A stretch of 64,000 nt of DNA from an uncultured Bacteroidota bacterium (GCA_902560045.1 CACEKJ010000002.1:26071-90070), one strand, 5' to 3'; counted from the stretch's first letter, positions 20,498 to 31,901 are shown. Numbers and translations: made by a program. The notes: generated from the letters alone by a model not told the origin.

Positions 20498-21574
20498 ATG
20501 AATTTTATTCCTTTTAATATGGACCACAATTTGAAAATTTTAAAAACTGAAAAAAGTAAAATACAGGATGTAGATTTTAATAACTTTTCGTTTGGATCTG
20601 TATTCACAGATCACATGTTTGAATGTGATTTTATTGACGGTAAATGGATAAATCCAATAATTAAACCCTACCAAACTATTTCGGTTGAACCCTCGGCAAG
20701 TGTATTTCATTATGGTCAAGCTATTTTTGAGGGAATGAAGGCATACAAAGACAAAAACGATGAGGTTTGGTTATTCAGACCTGATCAAAATTTTGAAAGA
20801 ATCAATAGGTCTGCAGTAAGGATGGCCATTCCAGAATTTCCAAAGGATTTATTTTTTGAGGCACTTACAAAACTCGTTGACCTTGATAGGGATTGGGTTA
20901 AAAAAGGAGAAGGGAGATCACTTTATATAAGGCCTTTTGTTATCGGAAATGAATATGCTATTCAAGCCGTTCCTTCAAAAAGCTATAAGTTTATGATCAT
21001 TTGCGCACCAGCAACCCTATATTACACCAAAAAATTGAAGGTTAAAGTAGCTGACAAGTTTAGTAGAGCTGCTTCTGGCGGTGTAGGATATGCTAAAGCA
21101 GCGGGTAACTATGCTGGTCAGTTCTATCCAACAAATCTTGCTAAAAAGGAAGGTTTTGACCAAATAATATGGACAGATTCAAACGAACACAACTATTTGG
21201 AAGAAGCAGGTACTATGAACGTATTTTTTAGAATCAATGATACACTAATAACCGCTCCAACTACTGATACAATTCTAGATGGAGTAACTAGGAAAAGTAT
21301 CATTCAAATAGCAAAAGATAATGGAATTTCTGTTGAGATTAAAAAACTAAAAATTGAGGAATTAAAAACGGCAGCAAAAAACGGCAGCCTAAAAGAGATT
21401 TTTGGAGCTGGAACAGCAGCTGTGGTTAGTGAAATAAAGGCTTTTCAACATAAAGGGGAACTTTATGAATTAGAGACACAAAATGATTCTTATGCTCAAA
21501 GATTAAAAGGAAATTTAGTTGGAATACAAACCAATGAACTTGACGATCCGCACAATTGGAGATTCAAGATTTAA
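20498..21574 (+). CDS. ilvE: Branched-chain amino acid aminotransferase
   Basis: FHYGQAIFEGMKAY, GYAKAAGNYAGQ, EEAGTMNVFF, LDGVTR. Confidence 0.95.
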   Translation: MNFIPFNMDHNLKILKTEKSKIQDVDFNNFSFGSVFTDHMFECDFIDGKWINPIIKPYQTISVEPSASVFHYGQAIFEGMKAYKDKNDEVWLFRPDQNFERINRSAVRMAIPEFPKDLFFEALTKLVDLDRDWVKKGEGRSLYIRPFVIGNEYAIQAVPSKSYKFMIICAPATLYYTKKLKVKVADKFSRAASGGVGYAKAAGNYAGQFYPTNLAKKEGFDQIIWTDSNEHNYLEEAGTMNVFFRINDTLITAPTTDTILDGVTRKSIIQIAKDNGISVEIKKLKIEELKTAAKNGSLKEIFGAGTAAVVSEIKAFQHKGELYELETQNDSYAQRLKGNLVGIQTNELDDPHNWRFKI

Positions 21575-21957
21575 TTGTCTAGAATTCCCTTGATGTCGGG
21601 TTTAAAATAATTGGGCCCTTTTAAAACTTTACCATCCTCTCTATATATCGGATTTCCATCATCACCTAATTTACTCATATTACTATTTTGTATCTCACTA
21701 AATACCTCGTCGATTTTATGTTGCATTCCGTGCTCTATAATAGTACCGCAAAGAATATAAAGCATGTCTCCAAGAGCATCAGCAACTTCAACCATATCAT
21801 TATTATTAGCTGCCTCTAAGTACTCTTCATTTTCTTCTTTCATTAAATTGAAACGCAAATTGTTTTTATTAGTACCCAAATCTGCTTTTGGTTGATCTAA
21901 ATAATCTAACTTAAATGCTTTATGAAATTCTTTCACAGCTAATATTTTGTCTTTCAT
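21571..21957 (-). CDS. MazG-like/phosphoribosyl-ATP pyrophosphohydrolase-like NTP pyrophosphatase
   Basis: LMKEENEEYLEAANNNDMVEVADALGDMLYILCGT. Confidence 0.8.
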   Translation of the reverse strand: MKDKILAVKEFHKAFKLDYLDQPKADLGTNKNNLRFNLMKEENEEYLEAANNNDMVEVADALGDMLYILCGTIIEHGMQHKIDEVFSEIQNSNMSKLGDDGNPIYREDGKVLKGPNYFKPDIKGILDN

Positions 21958-21999
21958 GATATTAATTTATTTTAATATTTATTAGTTTCGCAAAAAAAA

Positions 22000-22185
22000 A
22001 TGTTTTCACAAGGTCAATTAATTTTTGCATTATTATTTACTATATGCTTCTCTATAATTTTATTTATAGCTTATAAAAAAGATGCTAAACTTCACAAAAA
22101 ATATTATAAAGGAAGTGCCTGGGTTTTACTAGCATTTATTGGATTTATTGGCTTGATAGCAGCTATAAAATTTATTTTTGTTTAA
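22000..22185 (+). CDS. Small two-TM membrane protein, unknown function
   Basis: 61 aa, two hydrophobic helices. Confidence 0.5.
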   Translation: MFSQGQLIFALLFTICFSIILFIAYKKDAKLHKKYYKGSAWVLLAFIGFIGLIAAIKFIFV

Positions 22186-22264
22186 GCTAACTTAACTAAA
22201 AAAAAGATTTCTTTTTTAAGAATTATAATCAAAGTATTAACAGTAAATTAGATAGTATAAATTT

Positions 22265-22636
22265 ATGAAAGGTTTTCTATTAGTTTTTTTGGGTGGTGGT
22301 CTTGGAAGTGGGCTAAGATATTTGATTTCTAATGTTATGAGTCAATATTCAAAAGTCTTACCCTATGGAACTTTCACTGTGAACATTATAGGGTGTTTAT
22401 TAATGGGGATTATACTTGGATATGCTCAAAAAGAAAATGCCCTAAATAGTAGCCAGACACTTTTATTAGTTACAGGGTTTTGTGGGGGATTCACAACATT
22501 TTCAGCTTTTGCTAATGAGAACTTAGAATTAATAAAAAACGGTGAAATATTTAACTTTTCTATTTATACAATCGGATCTTTTCTAATCGGGGTTTTAGCT
22601 GTTTTTATCGGATTATACCTAACAAAGAATATTTAA
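22265..22636 (+). CDS. crcB: Fluoride efflux protein CrcB/FEX
   Basis: GGGLGSGLRYLIS, PYGTFTVNIIGCLLMG, GFCGGFTTFSAFANE. Confidence 0.92.
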   Translation: MKGFLLVFLGGGLGSGLRYLISNVMSQYSKVLPYGTFTVNIIGCLLMGIILGYAQKENALNSSQTLLLVTGFCGGFTTFSAFANENLELIKNGEIFNFSIYTIGSFLIGVLAVFIGLYLTKNI

Positions 22637-22638
22637 AA

Positions 22639-23241
22639 TTAATTCCTAATAAAATTTTTAACTCCCGCTTCGATTCTGGTATTTAGGAAATTTTTTCTCG
22701 GAACAATTGGACAGGAGAAATTCTCATCATAAACGCACTTAGGATTATATGCTTTATTAAAATCAATAATTATTGAGTCAGTTCCGTTAAGGAACAAATC
22801 TAAATATCTTCCCCCTCCGTATGTTTCATTTTCGTTAGTCTCATCTAAAAAAGGAAGAAATAAATAATTTTCATATCCCTCTACTCCTTCATATTCAAGA
22901 TTTTCATAAACCGATAATTCAAATTCTTTATCTGTTATTTGAAAAAATAAATCAGCATATTTTCTTACATCAGCAGGAATATCAGTGGTTGTTTTCATTT
23001 TAAAAGGAAGACTTTCTTTTGTTTCTTCAATTTTAGCTTTTACAACATATATGGAATCAAACTCAAAAAAATCTAATCCTTGAAAATTTTTTAAATCCTT
23101 TGGTTTTAAGGGTGATACTGATGCGTCTTTAAAATAATTATTTACCTGCCTTTGATATTCAGTTAAATTAACATCTTGGTATCTTTTCTCCTCTCTACAA
23201 GAAAAAGAAAAAATAATGACTAGTAATAACAAAATTCTCAT
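22639..23241 (-). CDS. DUF1684 lipoprotein
   Basis: C-terminal GGGRYLDLF...DFNKAYNPKCVYDENFSCPIVPRKNFL; lipobox-like FSFSC. Confidence 0.85.
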   Translation of the reverse strand: MRILLLLVIIFSFSCREEKRYQDVNLTEYQRQVNNYFKDASVSPLKPKDLKNFQGLDFFEFDSIYVVKAKIEETKESLPFKMKTTTDIPADVRKYADLFFQITDKEFELSVYENLEYEGVEGYENYLFLPFLDETNENETYGGGRYLDLFLNGTDSIIIDFNKAYNPKCVYDENFSCPIVPRKNFLNTRIEAGVKNFIRN

Positions 23242-23324
23242 AGTTTGTAAAATTAAAAATATACTTCAAAATCGAATCAATAAATTTTAATTATTAAATT
23301 TATCATTCCCCAAAATTCAAAATT

Positions 23325-25847
23325 ATGAGATTAATACTTAGTTTAACTACATTAATATTATGTTTAAATAATCTAATTGCTCAGGACTATTTTCTGGAGA
23401 ATAATGGTCCATACAATGAAAATATACAAAGTCCAGAGGAATTTCTAGGATATGAAATTGGCTTTGAACATACACGCCATGATTTAATTGTTTCTTATTT
23501 AAATTATTTATCTAACTCCTCAAAAAAAGCCGAAATAATTAAATATGGTGAATCTCATGAAGGTAGGGATCTTATTATGCTTACAGTATCCTCAATGAAT
23601 AACTTGAGTAATCTTGACAAAATAAAGCAAGAGCATCTTAAGTACACCGTACCCAAATCCAATCTTGAAGTCAATAAAAATTTACCAGTGATTATCAATC
23701 TCGGTTACGGGGTACACGGCAATGAGCCATCTAGTGCCGAAGCTGCAATGTTAGCTGCATATACCTTAGTGGCATCAGAAAATATTAAAATCAAAAGATT
23801 AATTGAAAACTCAGTAGTTTTTATTGACCCAACTATTAACCCAGACGGAAGAGACAGGCATTCACAATGGGCAAATCAATACAAATCAATAAATCTTGTT
23901 GCTGATAGTAATGATGCTGAACATAATGAAATGTGGCCAAAAGGAAGAACAAATCACTATTGGTTTGATTTAAATAGAGATTGGTTATTAGCAATTAACC
24001 CCGAAAGCAGAGGAAAACTTAAATGGTATCATAGTTGGTACCCAAATGTGGTTACTGATTTTCATGAAATGGGAACAAATAGTAATTACTTTTTTGAACC
24101 AATGAAAAGAAATGCATCTTTGAAACCATTAATTCCTGATGAAAACTATAGCGTTTTAAGTCCAATTTTTGCAGAATACTATGTGAAAGCCTTAGATAGT
24201 ATTGGATCATTTTATTATACAAAAGAGTCTTTTGATGAAACCTACCCTGGTTACGGATCTTCATATCCTGATGTTCAGGGAGCTGTAGCTATTTTGTTTG
24301 AACAAGCAAGTTCTAGAGGACATCTTCAAGAAACAAATTACGGCACAATGTCTTTTGGGTTTACGATAAGAAATCAATATTTATCAAGTATAGCTACTGT
24401 TGAAGCAGCAGTTGACAATAAAGATTTATTAAGGGATTACCAAAGAAGATTTTTTAATTCTTCGGTAAACGAATTTAAAGACGAAAAAATTAAAGCATAT
24501 GAGTTTGGAGACATGTATGATCAAAACAGAAATAAAGCCTTCATCGACAAACTTCTAATGCATAAAATTAAGGTATATAATAGCAAAGGAAAATTTGTAG
24601 TTCCTGTAAATCAAGGACAGTCTAGGATGGTTAAAAACTTCTTTGAAACACATAGTAAATATGTAGATAGCGTATATTATGATGCATCTGCATGGAGTGT
24701 TTCTAACATATACAATATGAAGTCCAAGAAATTAAAAAGTTTTTTTGGAGAATCCGAAATAAAAAGCACCGAAAATTTTATAAAAAATATCAAGGTAAAT
24801 AAGTCAAACTATGCATATATTTTAGATTGGGATGACTACAATGCTGCTGCTGCGCTTAACCTTTTACAAAAAAATGAAATTATTACCTATTCGGCTTTCA
24901 AACCTTTCAGCGTAAAGGTTAACGGAACAAAATCGATTAAGAAATTCAATTACGGTTCAGTGCTAATTCCTGTTAGCAAACAAAATATATCCTCTGAAAA
25001 ACTATTTTCAATCGTGAAAGAAATGCAGGAAAAATATGATGTACCAGTTTATAATTCTGAGTCAGGATATAGTATAAACGGTATTGATCTTGGTAGCAAC
25101 AACTTTAGAATAAATAAGCCAGTAAAGGTTGCGATGCTTATTGGTGAAGGAGTAAATTCTTATGAAGCCGGTGAGGTGTGGCATCTGTTAGATACACGTA
25201 TTGGAATGCCTCTTACTAAAATTAGACTTGATCAATTTTCAAGAATTTCTTTAGATAAGTATACAACTTTAGTTATGGTTTCAGGGTCATATGATCAATT
25301 GGATAATAAACAAATTGATAAAATTAAAAATTGGGTTGAAGACGGAAATACACTTATTACGATTGCTAAAGGATCAAGTTGGGCTATTGATAGTGATTTA
25401 ATCAATGAAACTCTTGTTAAATCTAAAAATGATACCACATATTCAAGAAAAAGATATGTAGATGCCAGTGAACATATTGGAAGAGAAAGAATTGGAGGTG
25501 TAATTCTTAATGCTGATTTAGACTTGACACATCCCCTTGCCTTTGGATACCATGATAAATCAATACCTGTTTATAAAAATAATAATGTTTTTATAAATAA
25601 AACCAAGGATGATTATTCATCAGTAGCGATTTATTCTGAAGACTTTCACATTGATGGTTACATTTCTGAATTAAATAGAAAAGAATATATTCCTGGTGCA
25701 GCTTCTTTAATTGTTTCTAATGTTGGATCAGGTAGAGTAATAGTTTTTGCCGATAATCCAAACTTTAGAGGAACTTGGTACGGAACAAACAAATTATTTC
25801 TAAATGCTATATTTTTGGGTGATAATATTTCTGTTCCGTCAAAATAA
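23325..25847 (+). CDS. M14 family zinc carboxypeptidase, secreted
   Basis: GESHEGRDL, GYGVHGNEPSSAEA, DPTINPDGRDR, FDLNRDW. Confidence 0.88.
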   Translation: MRLILSLTTLILCLNNLIAQDYFLENNGPYNENIQSPEEFLGYEIGFEHTRHDLIVSYLNYLSNSSKKAEIIKYGESHEGRDLIMLTVSSMNNLSNLDKIKQEHLKYTVPKSNLEVNKNLPVIINLGYGVHGNEPSSAEAAMLAAYTLVASENIKIKRLIENSVVFIDPTINPDGRDRHSQWANQYKSINLVADSNDAEHNEMWPKGRTNHYWFDLNRDWLLAINPESRGKLKWYHSWYPNVVTDFHEMGTNSNYFFEPMKRNASLKPLIPDENYSVLSPIFAEYYVKALDSIGSFYYTKESFDETYPGYGSSYPDVQGAVAILFEQASSRGHLQETNYGTMSFGFTIRNQYLSSIATVEAAVDNKDLLRDYQRRFFNSSVNEFKDEKIKAYEFGDMYDQNRNKAFIDKLLMHKIKVYNSKGKFVVPVNQGQSRMVKNFFETHSKYVDSVYYDASAWSVSNIYNMKSKKLKSFFGESEIKSTENFIKNIKVNKSNYAYILDWDDYNAAAALNLLQKNEIITYSAFKPFSVKVNGTKSIKKFNYGSVLIPVSKQNISSEKLFSIVKEMQEKYDVPVYNSESGYSINGIDLGSNNFRINKPVKVAMLIGEGVNSYEAGEVWHLLDTRIGMPLTKIRLDQFSRISLDKYTTLVMVSGSYDQLDNKQIDKIKNWVEDGNTLITIAKGSSWAIDSDLINETLVKSKNDTTYSRKRYVDASEHIGRERIGGVILNADLDLTHPLAFGYHDKSIPVYKNNNVFINKTKDDYSSVAIYSEDFHIDGYISELNRKEYIPGAASLIVSNVGSGRVIVFADNPNFRGTWYGTNKLFLNAIFLGDNISVPSK

Positions 25848-25858
25848 ATTCAGAAAAT

Positions 25859-27439
25859 ATGAAAAAGTTTATAACCTTATTTGTTATTATAATCTCAACC
25901 AGTATTTATTCTCAGGAAAAATATTTAGGTGATGGACCATTTGATCAACTCATAATAAGAGGAGTGACTCTGATTAACGGAGATGGATCACCGCCGAGAG
26001 GGCCTGTTGATATTGTAGTTGAAAACAATATCATTAAGAATATTAAAAGTGTTGGTTATCCTGGCGTTGAAATTAAAGATTCACGTAGGCCCGTATTAAA
26101 AAAGGAAGGATATGAATTAGATGCAAACGGAATGTATCTTCTTCCTGGATTTATTGATATGCATGGTCATATTGGTGGAACTGGTCAGGGTGCAGATTAT
26201 GATTATGTATTTAGATTATGGATGGCCCATGGAATTACTACAGTTAGAGAACCTGGTGGAAGAGGAATAGATTGGGCATTGAATCTTAAAAAACTAAGCG
26301 CAGAGAATAAGATTGTTGCTCCTCGGATTTTTGCTTATACAAGTTTTGGTCAAACCGGGAAAAATTTTAATCCTTTAAATGGTGCACCTATTAGTAATCC
26401 TGAAATGGCGAGAAGTTGGGTAAGAGCAAATGCGAAAAAGGGTGCAGACGGAATTAAGTTTTTTGGAGCAGAACCCGAAATAATGAGTGCAGCACTCGAC
26501 GAAAATAAAAAATTAGGATTAGGATCTGCAGCTCATCATGCACAACTTAGTGTAGCAAGATGGAACGTCTTGAACTCGGCAAGAGCAGGTTTAACTTCAA
26601 TGGAGCACTGGTATGGGTTACCTGAAGCTTTATTTAATGATCGAGTTGTACAAGATTATCCATTTGATTATAATTATCAGAATGAACAACATAGGTTCGA
26701 AGAGGCTGGAAAATTGTGGAAACAAGCAGCTGAACCTTACTCTGATCACTGGAATAATGTCATGAATGAGTTGATTTCATTAAATTTTACAATCGTTCCA
26801 ACTTTTAATATATATGAAGCCAATAGAGATTTACATCGAGCACGAAGAGCAGAATGGCATGAGGACTATACTTTACCTTCATTGTGGAAGTTTTATGAAC
26901 CAAGTAGAATATCTCATGGATCTTATTGGCACTACTGGGGTACGGAACAAGAAGTTGAATGGAGAGATAATTACAGACTATGGATGAAATTCATTAATGA
27001 ATTTAAAAACAGAGGAGGTAGAGTATCTACGGGTTCTGATTCTGGTTTCATATATCAACTTTACGGATTTGCTTATGTAAGGGAATTAGAATTATTAAGA
27101 GAAGCTGGATTTCATCCCTTAGAAGTAATTAAGTCAGCTACTCTAAACGGAGCTGAAGCTTTGGGAATGGATGATAAAATTGGAAGTGTTCAAATCGGTA
27201 AACTAGCTGATTTTGTAATTACTGAAGAAAATCCTTTGGAAAACTTTAAATCTCTATATGGAACTGGTGCAATTAAATTAAACGAAAATAATGAAGTAAC
27301 AAGAGTTGGGGGTGTAAAATACACTGTAAAAGACGGAATTATTTTTGATGCAAAGCGTCTCTTAGCTGAGGTCAAAGAAATGGTTAATGAAAAAAAGTCT
27401 GAGGAAAACTGGAAATTAAAACAACCTGGAATTAAATAG
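25859..27439 (+). CDS. Amidohydrolase (imidazolonepropionase/prolidase-like), secreted
   Basis: LLPGFIDMHGHIGG, STGSDSGF, IGSVQIGKLADFVI. Confidence 0.85.
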   Translation: MKKFITLFVIIISTSIYSQEKYLGDGPFDQLIIRGVTLINGDGSPPRGPVDIVVENNIIKNIKSVGYPGVEIKDSRRPVLKKEGYELDANGMYLLPGFIDMHGHIGGTGQGADYDYVFRLWMAHGITTVREPGGRGIDWALNLKKLSAENKIVAPRIFAYTSFGQTGKNFNPLNGAPISNPEMARSWVRANAKKGADGIKFFGAEPEIMSAALDENKKLGLGSAAHHAQLSVARWNVLNSARAGLTSMEHWYGLPEALFNDRVVQDYPFDYNYQNEQHRFEEAGKLWKQAAEPYSDHWNNVMNELISLNFTIVPTFNIYEANRDLHRARRAEWHEDYTLPSLWKFYEPSRISHGSYWHYWGTEQEVEWRDNYRLWMKFINEFKNRGGRVSTGSDSGFIYQLYGFAYVRELELLREAGFHPLEVIKSATLNGAEALGMDDKIGSVQIGKLADFVITEENPLENFKSLYGTGAIKLNENNEVTRVGGVKYTVKDGIIFDAKRLLAEVKEMVNEKKSEENWKLKQPGIK

Positions 27440-27441
27440 TT

Positions 27442-27861
27442 TTAATGGCAGCCGTGTCCCCATTTTTTTAACCTGTAATAATTATAAGGTAGAGGAGTTA
27501 TAAACCCTACAAATAACATAATTGGTATAACCCACCAGGTTAATTTTGCCCCTCCTGTAAGAATAACATCTATAATATTCATTGATGCTTCCATAGCTAT
27601 CATACTTATAAAACTCATGCCAATTGCAACCTTGAAAGCCTCCCTTAAGTTCATTTGTCTAAAAAGAATAAATGTTTCAAGTAAAATACTAGTCAATAGC
27701 CCATTTGTTATGGCTAAACCCATAATTTGCCAGGTCAATAATGAATGTTCAACTGTTTGAAAATAAAATATTGTACCAAAATCACCTATGCTACAACCTA
27801 GCAAACACCAAAGAGTATTAATAGAAGCTTTTTTCCAAGTATGTTGACAATTCCAATTCAT
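27442..27861 (-). CDS. DUF4396-like membrane protein
   Basis: 139 aa; four TM; WNCQHTWKKASINTLWCLLGCSIGDFGT. Confidence 0.7.
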   Translation of the reverse strand: MNWNCQHTWKKASINTLWCLLGCSIGDFGTIFYFQTVEHSLLTWQIMGLAITNGLLTSILLETFILFRQMNLREAFKVAIGMSFISMIAMEASMNIIDVILTGGAKLTWWVIPIMLFVGFITPLPYNYYRLKKWGHGCH

Positions 27862-27870
27862 ATTTTTAAA

Positions 27871-28791
27871 TTAATCAAGAAATAATTTTAAACCCCTTTG
27901 TGCAATATTAAATCCAAAATTTTCAATATTGCTTTTGATATTATTTTTATTTGTCAATATAGGGTTAGTATGATTAATATGAATGAAATAAATTTTATTT
28001 CTTTCCTTCAAAGGCTCGTTTAAAAATAAACCGATTGTTTCTTCAATCGATGGATGTGGGATTTCACTCATATCACGATTAAGTTCACTACCATTATAAA
28101 AAGTACCATCAATAAGTGCATAGTCAACATTTTTCACTTCCTGAATAATATCTCTTTCCCATTCACTCCATTTGTCAATGTCTGGAATAAATAATACTTT
28201 TTTTGTTTTGCCTGCTATTTTATAGCCAACTGTTTCAGAATATTCATCTCTATGAGGAACTTTTATCGGAATAACTTTTAAATCTTTGGAAAGATTTACT
28301 GGTTGTAAATTTTCTAAACTATTTAATGAAATATTTTTTAAGTAAACCAATTGATCCCATGGGCCATTATTTTGTAAAAAATTAGACATTCTTTCAAGTG
28401 CAAAAACATTTATCTCATTGCCTCCTAATCCCTCACGACCTAAGTACATTAAGCCTGTGTAATGACCAATATGAGCATGTGTTAAAAAAATTCCGTCAAC
28501 TATATTGTCACTTGTAGGGAAATTCTCTAAAATCCTTAGCTGATTATGTAAATCTGGTGTAGCATCAAACAAATATCTTTTTTTATTTTTTTTATCAACT
28601 AGCCCTATACAGCTGACAAAATATTCTCCAGGTGAAACTCCCAAGCAGCAATCTTTTTCACATCCAATATGAGGAAATCCAGCATCTTGAACAATACCCA
28701 AAACCTGTATGTAATTTTGATCATTTGTATTCTGAGAAAATGAAATGAGAGTTAAATAAAAAAAAGCTACTGAAATAATGAATGATTTCAT
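27871..28791 (-). CDS. PqqB-like MBL-fold hydrolase, secreted
   Basis: VLGIVQDAGFPHIGCEKDCC, FLTHAHIGHYTGL. Confidence 0.8.
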   Translation of the reverse strand: MKSFIISVAFFYLTLISFSQNTNDQNYIQVLGIVQDAGFPHIGCEKDCCLGVSPGEYFVSCIGLVDKKNKKRYLFDATPDLHNQLRILENFPTSDNIVDGIFLTHAHIGHYTGLMYLGREGLGGNEINVFALERMSNFLQNNGPWDQLVYLKNISLNSLENLQPVNLSKDLKVIPIKVPHRDEYSETVGYKIAGKTKKVLFIPDIDKWSEWERDIIQEVKNVDYALIDGTFYNGSELNRDMSEIPHPSIEETIGLFLNEPLKERNKIYFIHINHTNPILTNKNNIKSNIENFGFNIAQRGLKLFLD

Positions 28792-28797
28792 GAAAAA

Positions 28798-29619
28798 CTA
28801 TTTTTCTTGAGAAAGAATTATTTTCATTTTTCCTTGAAGCTTAATTGCTTCACTTGCGGCTTTATCAGCAAAGTTTTTTTCTTGAGATGCATAAATTATA
28901 GATCTTGAAGAATTAACCAATACTCCGATATTATCATTTATAGCGTATTTACATATTTCATTTAAATCTCCTCCCTGCGCGCCAACTCCTGGCATTAACA
29001 AAAAATGATTAGGAATTAATCCCCTTATTTTTTCTATATACTGCGGTTTTGTTGCACCTACTACATACATCATATTCTCTTCATTGCCCCAGTTCATAGA
29101 GGACTTAATCATCTCGATGAAAACATAATCTTGATTTGTTTTTTTCAGCTGAATATCTAAAGCACCTGAGTTTGAAGTTAAGCCTAACAAAATAGAAGTC
29201 TTATTCTCAAATTCTAAAAAAGGCTTTACAGAATCAGATCCCATATATGGATTAATTGTAACACTATCAAAATTCATATTTGCAAAAAAAGTCTGAGCAT
29301 ACATCTTGCTGGTATTACCAATATCCCCTCTTTTTGCGTCTGCTATGGTAAATATTTTGGGAAAGTTTTTATTAATGTAATCAATTGTTCTTTTCATTGA
29401 GACCCAACCTGAGGTTCCTAATGATTCATAAAACGCAGTATTGAGCTTGTAGGAAACACAATAAGGATTTGTTTTATCAATAATAGATTTATTAAACGAA
29501 AAAATTGGATCCTCTTCATTTAGAAGAAATTTTGGAATCTTATTAATATCAGTATCTAAGCCAATACACAAAAAAGAATCTTTATTTTTTATTTCAAGTA
29601 TTAGATCACTAATTTTCAT
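28798..29619 (-). CDS. pyrF: Orotidine 5'-phosphate decarboxylase
   Basis: FLCIGLDTD, FTIADAKRGDIGNT, LMPGVGAQGGD. Confidence 0.93.
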   Translation of the reverse strand: MKISDLILEIKNKDSFLCIGLDTDINKIPKFLLNEEDPIFSFNKSIIDKTNPYCVSYKLNTAFYESLGTSGWVSMKRTIDYINKNFPKIFTIADAKRGDIGNTSKMYAQTFFANMNFDSVTINPYMGSDSVKPFLEFENKTSILLGLTSNSGALDIQLKKTNQDYVFIEMIKSSMNWGNEENMMYVVGATKPQYIEKIRGLIPNHFLLMPGVGAQGGDLNEICKYAINDNIGVLVNSSRSIIYASQEKNFADKAASEAIKLQGKMKIILSQEK

Positions 29620-29621
29620 TT

Positions 29622-30689
29622 TTAATTATTTGCTTTTAAAATCTCCGAGTTTTCAGCCAACATCAACTCGTCAATAATTTTCTGTATATCTCCATTAATG
29701 ATTTTTGTTAAATCATACAAAGTTAAACCTATTCTGTGTTCGGTAACTCTTCCTTGAGGATAATTATATGTTCTAATTTTTGCACTTCTATCTCCTGATG
29801 AAACCATACTTTTTCTCTTAAGAGAATCAGCTTGCCTTCTTTTTTCAACCTCTAATTCATACAGTCTAGTTCTCAATACCTTTAGGGCTTTATCAAGGTT
29901 TTTATGTTGAGATTTTTGATCTTGACAACTTACAGTTATTCCTGTGGGTTCATGGTGCAATCTGATTGCTGAATAGGTAGTATTAACTGATTGACCACCA
30001 GGACCTGTAGAGGTAGTTCTTTCTATTCTTACGTCCTGCATATCCAGTTCAACATCAAACTCTTCTGCCTCCGGTAAAACAATGACAGTAGCCGCACTTG
30101 TGTGTACTCTACCTTGTGTTTCTGTCTGTGGGACCCTTTGAACACGATGAACTCCAGCTTCAAATTTTAAATGGCCATAAACATCTTCCCCGTTTACTTC
30201 AAAAATTACCTCTTTGTATCCGCCAGAAGTTCCTTCACTAACATCTACCAAATTAACAGACCACTTTTTGGTCTCTGAAAATTTAGTATACATTCTGTAA
30301 AGATCACCAGCAAAAATACTTGCCTCGTCTCCCCCAGTCCCAGCTCTAATCTCAACAACAACATTTTTTGAATCGTCAGGATCTTTAGGAATAAGTAATA
30401 ATTTCAAATCTTCTTCAATTTTAGGAATAGCATTTTCAGCTTCTTCTAATTGCATTTCTGCCATTTCAATCATCTCCTTATCATCTTCATTAGAGATAAT
30501 ATCTTGCGCTTCTGATTTATTGGCTAAAATATTTTTGTATTCGTTACCCTTTTCTATAATCTTTTTAATCTCTTTATATTCTTTGGAGATTTGAATATAT
30601 TTTTTTTGGTCTGAAATTATATCAGGCTGAATGATTAACTCATTTATTTCCGTAAATCTATTTTCTACTAATTTTAATTTCTCTAACAC
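29622..30689 (-). CDS. prfA: Peptide chain release factor 1
   Basis: [30 protein letters not shown] (GGQ motif). Confidence 0.95.
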   Translation of the reverse strand: MLEKLKLVENRFTEINELIIQPDIISDQKKYIQISKEYKEIKKIIEKGNEYKNILANKSEAQDIISNEDDKEMIEMAEMQLEEAENAIPKIEEDLKLLLIPKDPDDSKNVVVEIRAGTGGDEASIFAGDLYRMYTKFSETKKWSVNLVDVSEGTSGGYKEVIFEVNGEDVYGHLKFEAGVHRVQRVPQTETQGRVHTSAATVIVLPEAEEFDVELDMQDVRIERTTSTGPGGQSVNTTYSAIRLHHEPTGITVSCQDQKSQHKNLDKALKVLRTRLYELEVEKRRQADSLKRKSMVSSGDRSAKIRTYNYPQGRVTEHRIGLTLYDLTKIINGDIQKIIDELMLAENSEILKANN

Positions 30690-30722
30690 CTAAATATTTT
30701 TTAATTCAGCAGTGGATGTAAT

Positions 30723-31901
30723 TTAATAATTAAACTCACCAAATTCAGATTTAATTGACAATTTTTTTGATTTTGATTTTTCTACTCTTCCTATAATTTT
30801 TGCTTCAATATCGAATGAATGGGAGATACTAATAATTTTATCAGCAAATTTTGGATCTACATAAAGCTCCATTCTATGACCACAGTTAAAAACCTTATAC
30901 ATTTCTTTCCAGTCTGTGTTTGATTCACTTTGAATTAACCTAAATAAAAAGGGAGGTTCGAATAAGCTATCCTTTATCACATGTAAATCATTTGAAATGA
31001 AATGTAAAATCTTAGTCTGTGCACCCCCACTGCAATGGACTATTCCATTAATATTTTTATTACCTATTTGTTTTAAAATCTTTTTAATCACAGGTGCATA
31101 GGTTCTTGTTGGGGATAAAACCATTTTTCCAGCATCTAGCTCTACTTCATCAAATTTATCAGTTAGTCCTTTGGTGCCAGAATAAACCAGTTCCTCAGGC
31201 AAACTTGGATCAAAACTTTCAGGGTATTTTTCAGCTAAAAGATTTGAAAAAACATCATGTCTTGCAGATGTTAAACCATTGCTACCCATACCGCTATTAT
31301 AAACTTTCTCATAACTAGATTTACCGTAGGAAGCTAACCCAATAATAACATTACCATCTTTGATGTTTGAATTATCAATCACATCGTTTTTATTCATTCT
31401 TGCTACTACAGTGCTATCAACAATAATAGTTCTTACAATATCTCCAACATCAGCAGTTTCTCCGCCTGTCATGTGTATATTAATATCATTTTGATTTAAT
31501 TCGTCAACAATTTCTTTAGTACCATTTATTATTGAAGAAATTACATCTCCACTTATTAAATTTTTATTTCTACCTATGGTAGAAGAAAGTAAAATATTGT
31601 CTGTTGCACCAACACATATCAAATCATCAATATTCATTATTAGTGCATCTTGAGCAATCCCTTTCCATACTGATAGGTCCCCGGTTTCTTTCCAATACAT
31701 ATAGGCTAACGAACTTTTAGTTCCGGCTCCATCTGCATGCATGACAATACAGTGATCTTTGCTTTGGGTTAAAAAGTCTGGAACAATTTTACAAAAAGCT
31801 TTGGGAAATAATCCTTTGTCAATATTTTTAATAGCATTGTGTACATCTTCCTTTGAAGCAGAAACCCCACGAAGCATATATTTTTGAGATGAATTATTCA
31901 T
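30723..31901 (-). CDS. purM: Phosphoribosylformylglycinamidine cyclo-ligase
   Basis: HADGAGTKSSLAY, MNIDDLICVGA, MTGGETADVGD. Confidence 0.85.
   Translation of the reverse strand: MNNSSQKYMLRGVSASKEDVHNAIKNIDKGLFPKAFCKIVPDFLTQSKDHCIVMHADGAGTKSSLAYMYWKETGDLSVWKGIAQDALIMNIDDLICVGATDNILLSSTIGRNKNLISGDVISSIINGTKEIVDELNQNDINIHMTGGETADVGDIVRTIIVDSTVVARMNKNDVIDNSNIKDGNVIIGLASYGKSSYEKVYNSGMGSNGLTSARHDVFSNLLAEKYPESFDPSLPEELVYSGTKGLTDKFDEVELDAGKMVLSPTRTYAPVIKKILKQIGNKNINGIVHCSGGAQTKILHFISNDLHVIKDSLFEPPFLFRLIQSESNTDWKEMYKVFNCGHRMELYVDPKFADKIISISHSFDIEAKIIGRVEKSKSKKLSIKSEFGEFNY

Noticed and set aside
21571-21574. 4-bp ilvE/MazG overlap and the 29-bp prmA/MBL-rhodanese overlap as unusual
   Set aside because: Short tail-to-tail overlaps are common in compact genomes.
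22186-22264. Fluoride riboswitch upstream of crcB
   Set aside because: Intergenic region is short, AT-rich and lacks the conserved riboswitch core that I would expect.
31094-31318. 74-aa plus-strand ORF
   Set aside because: Antisense to purM, low-complexity, no start context.
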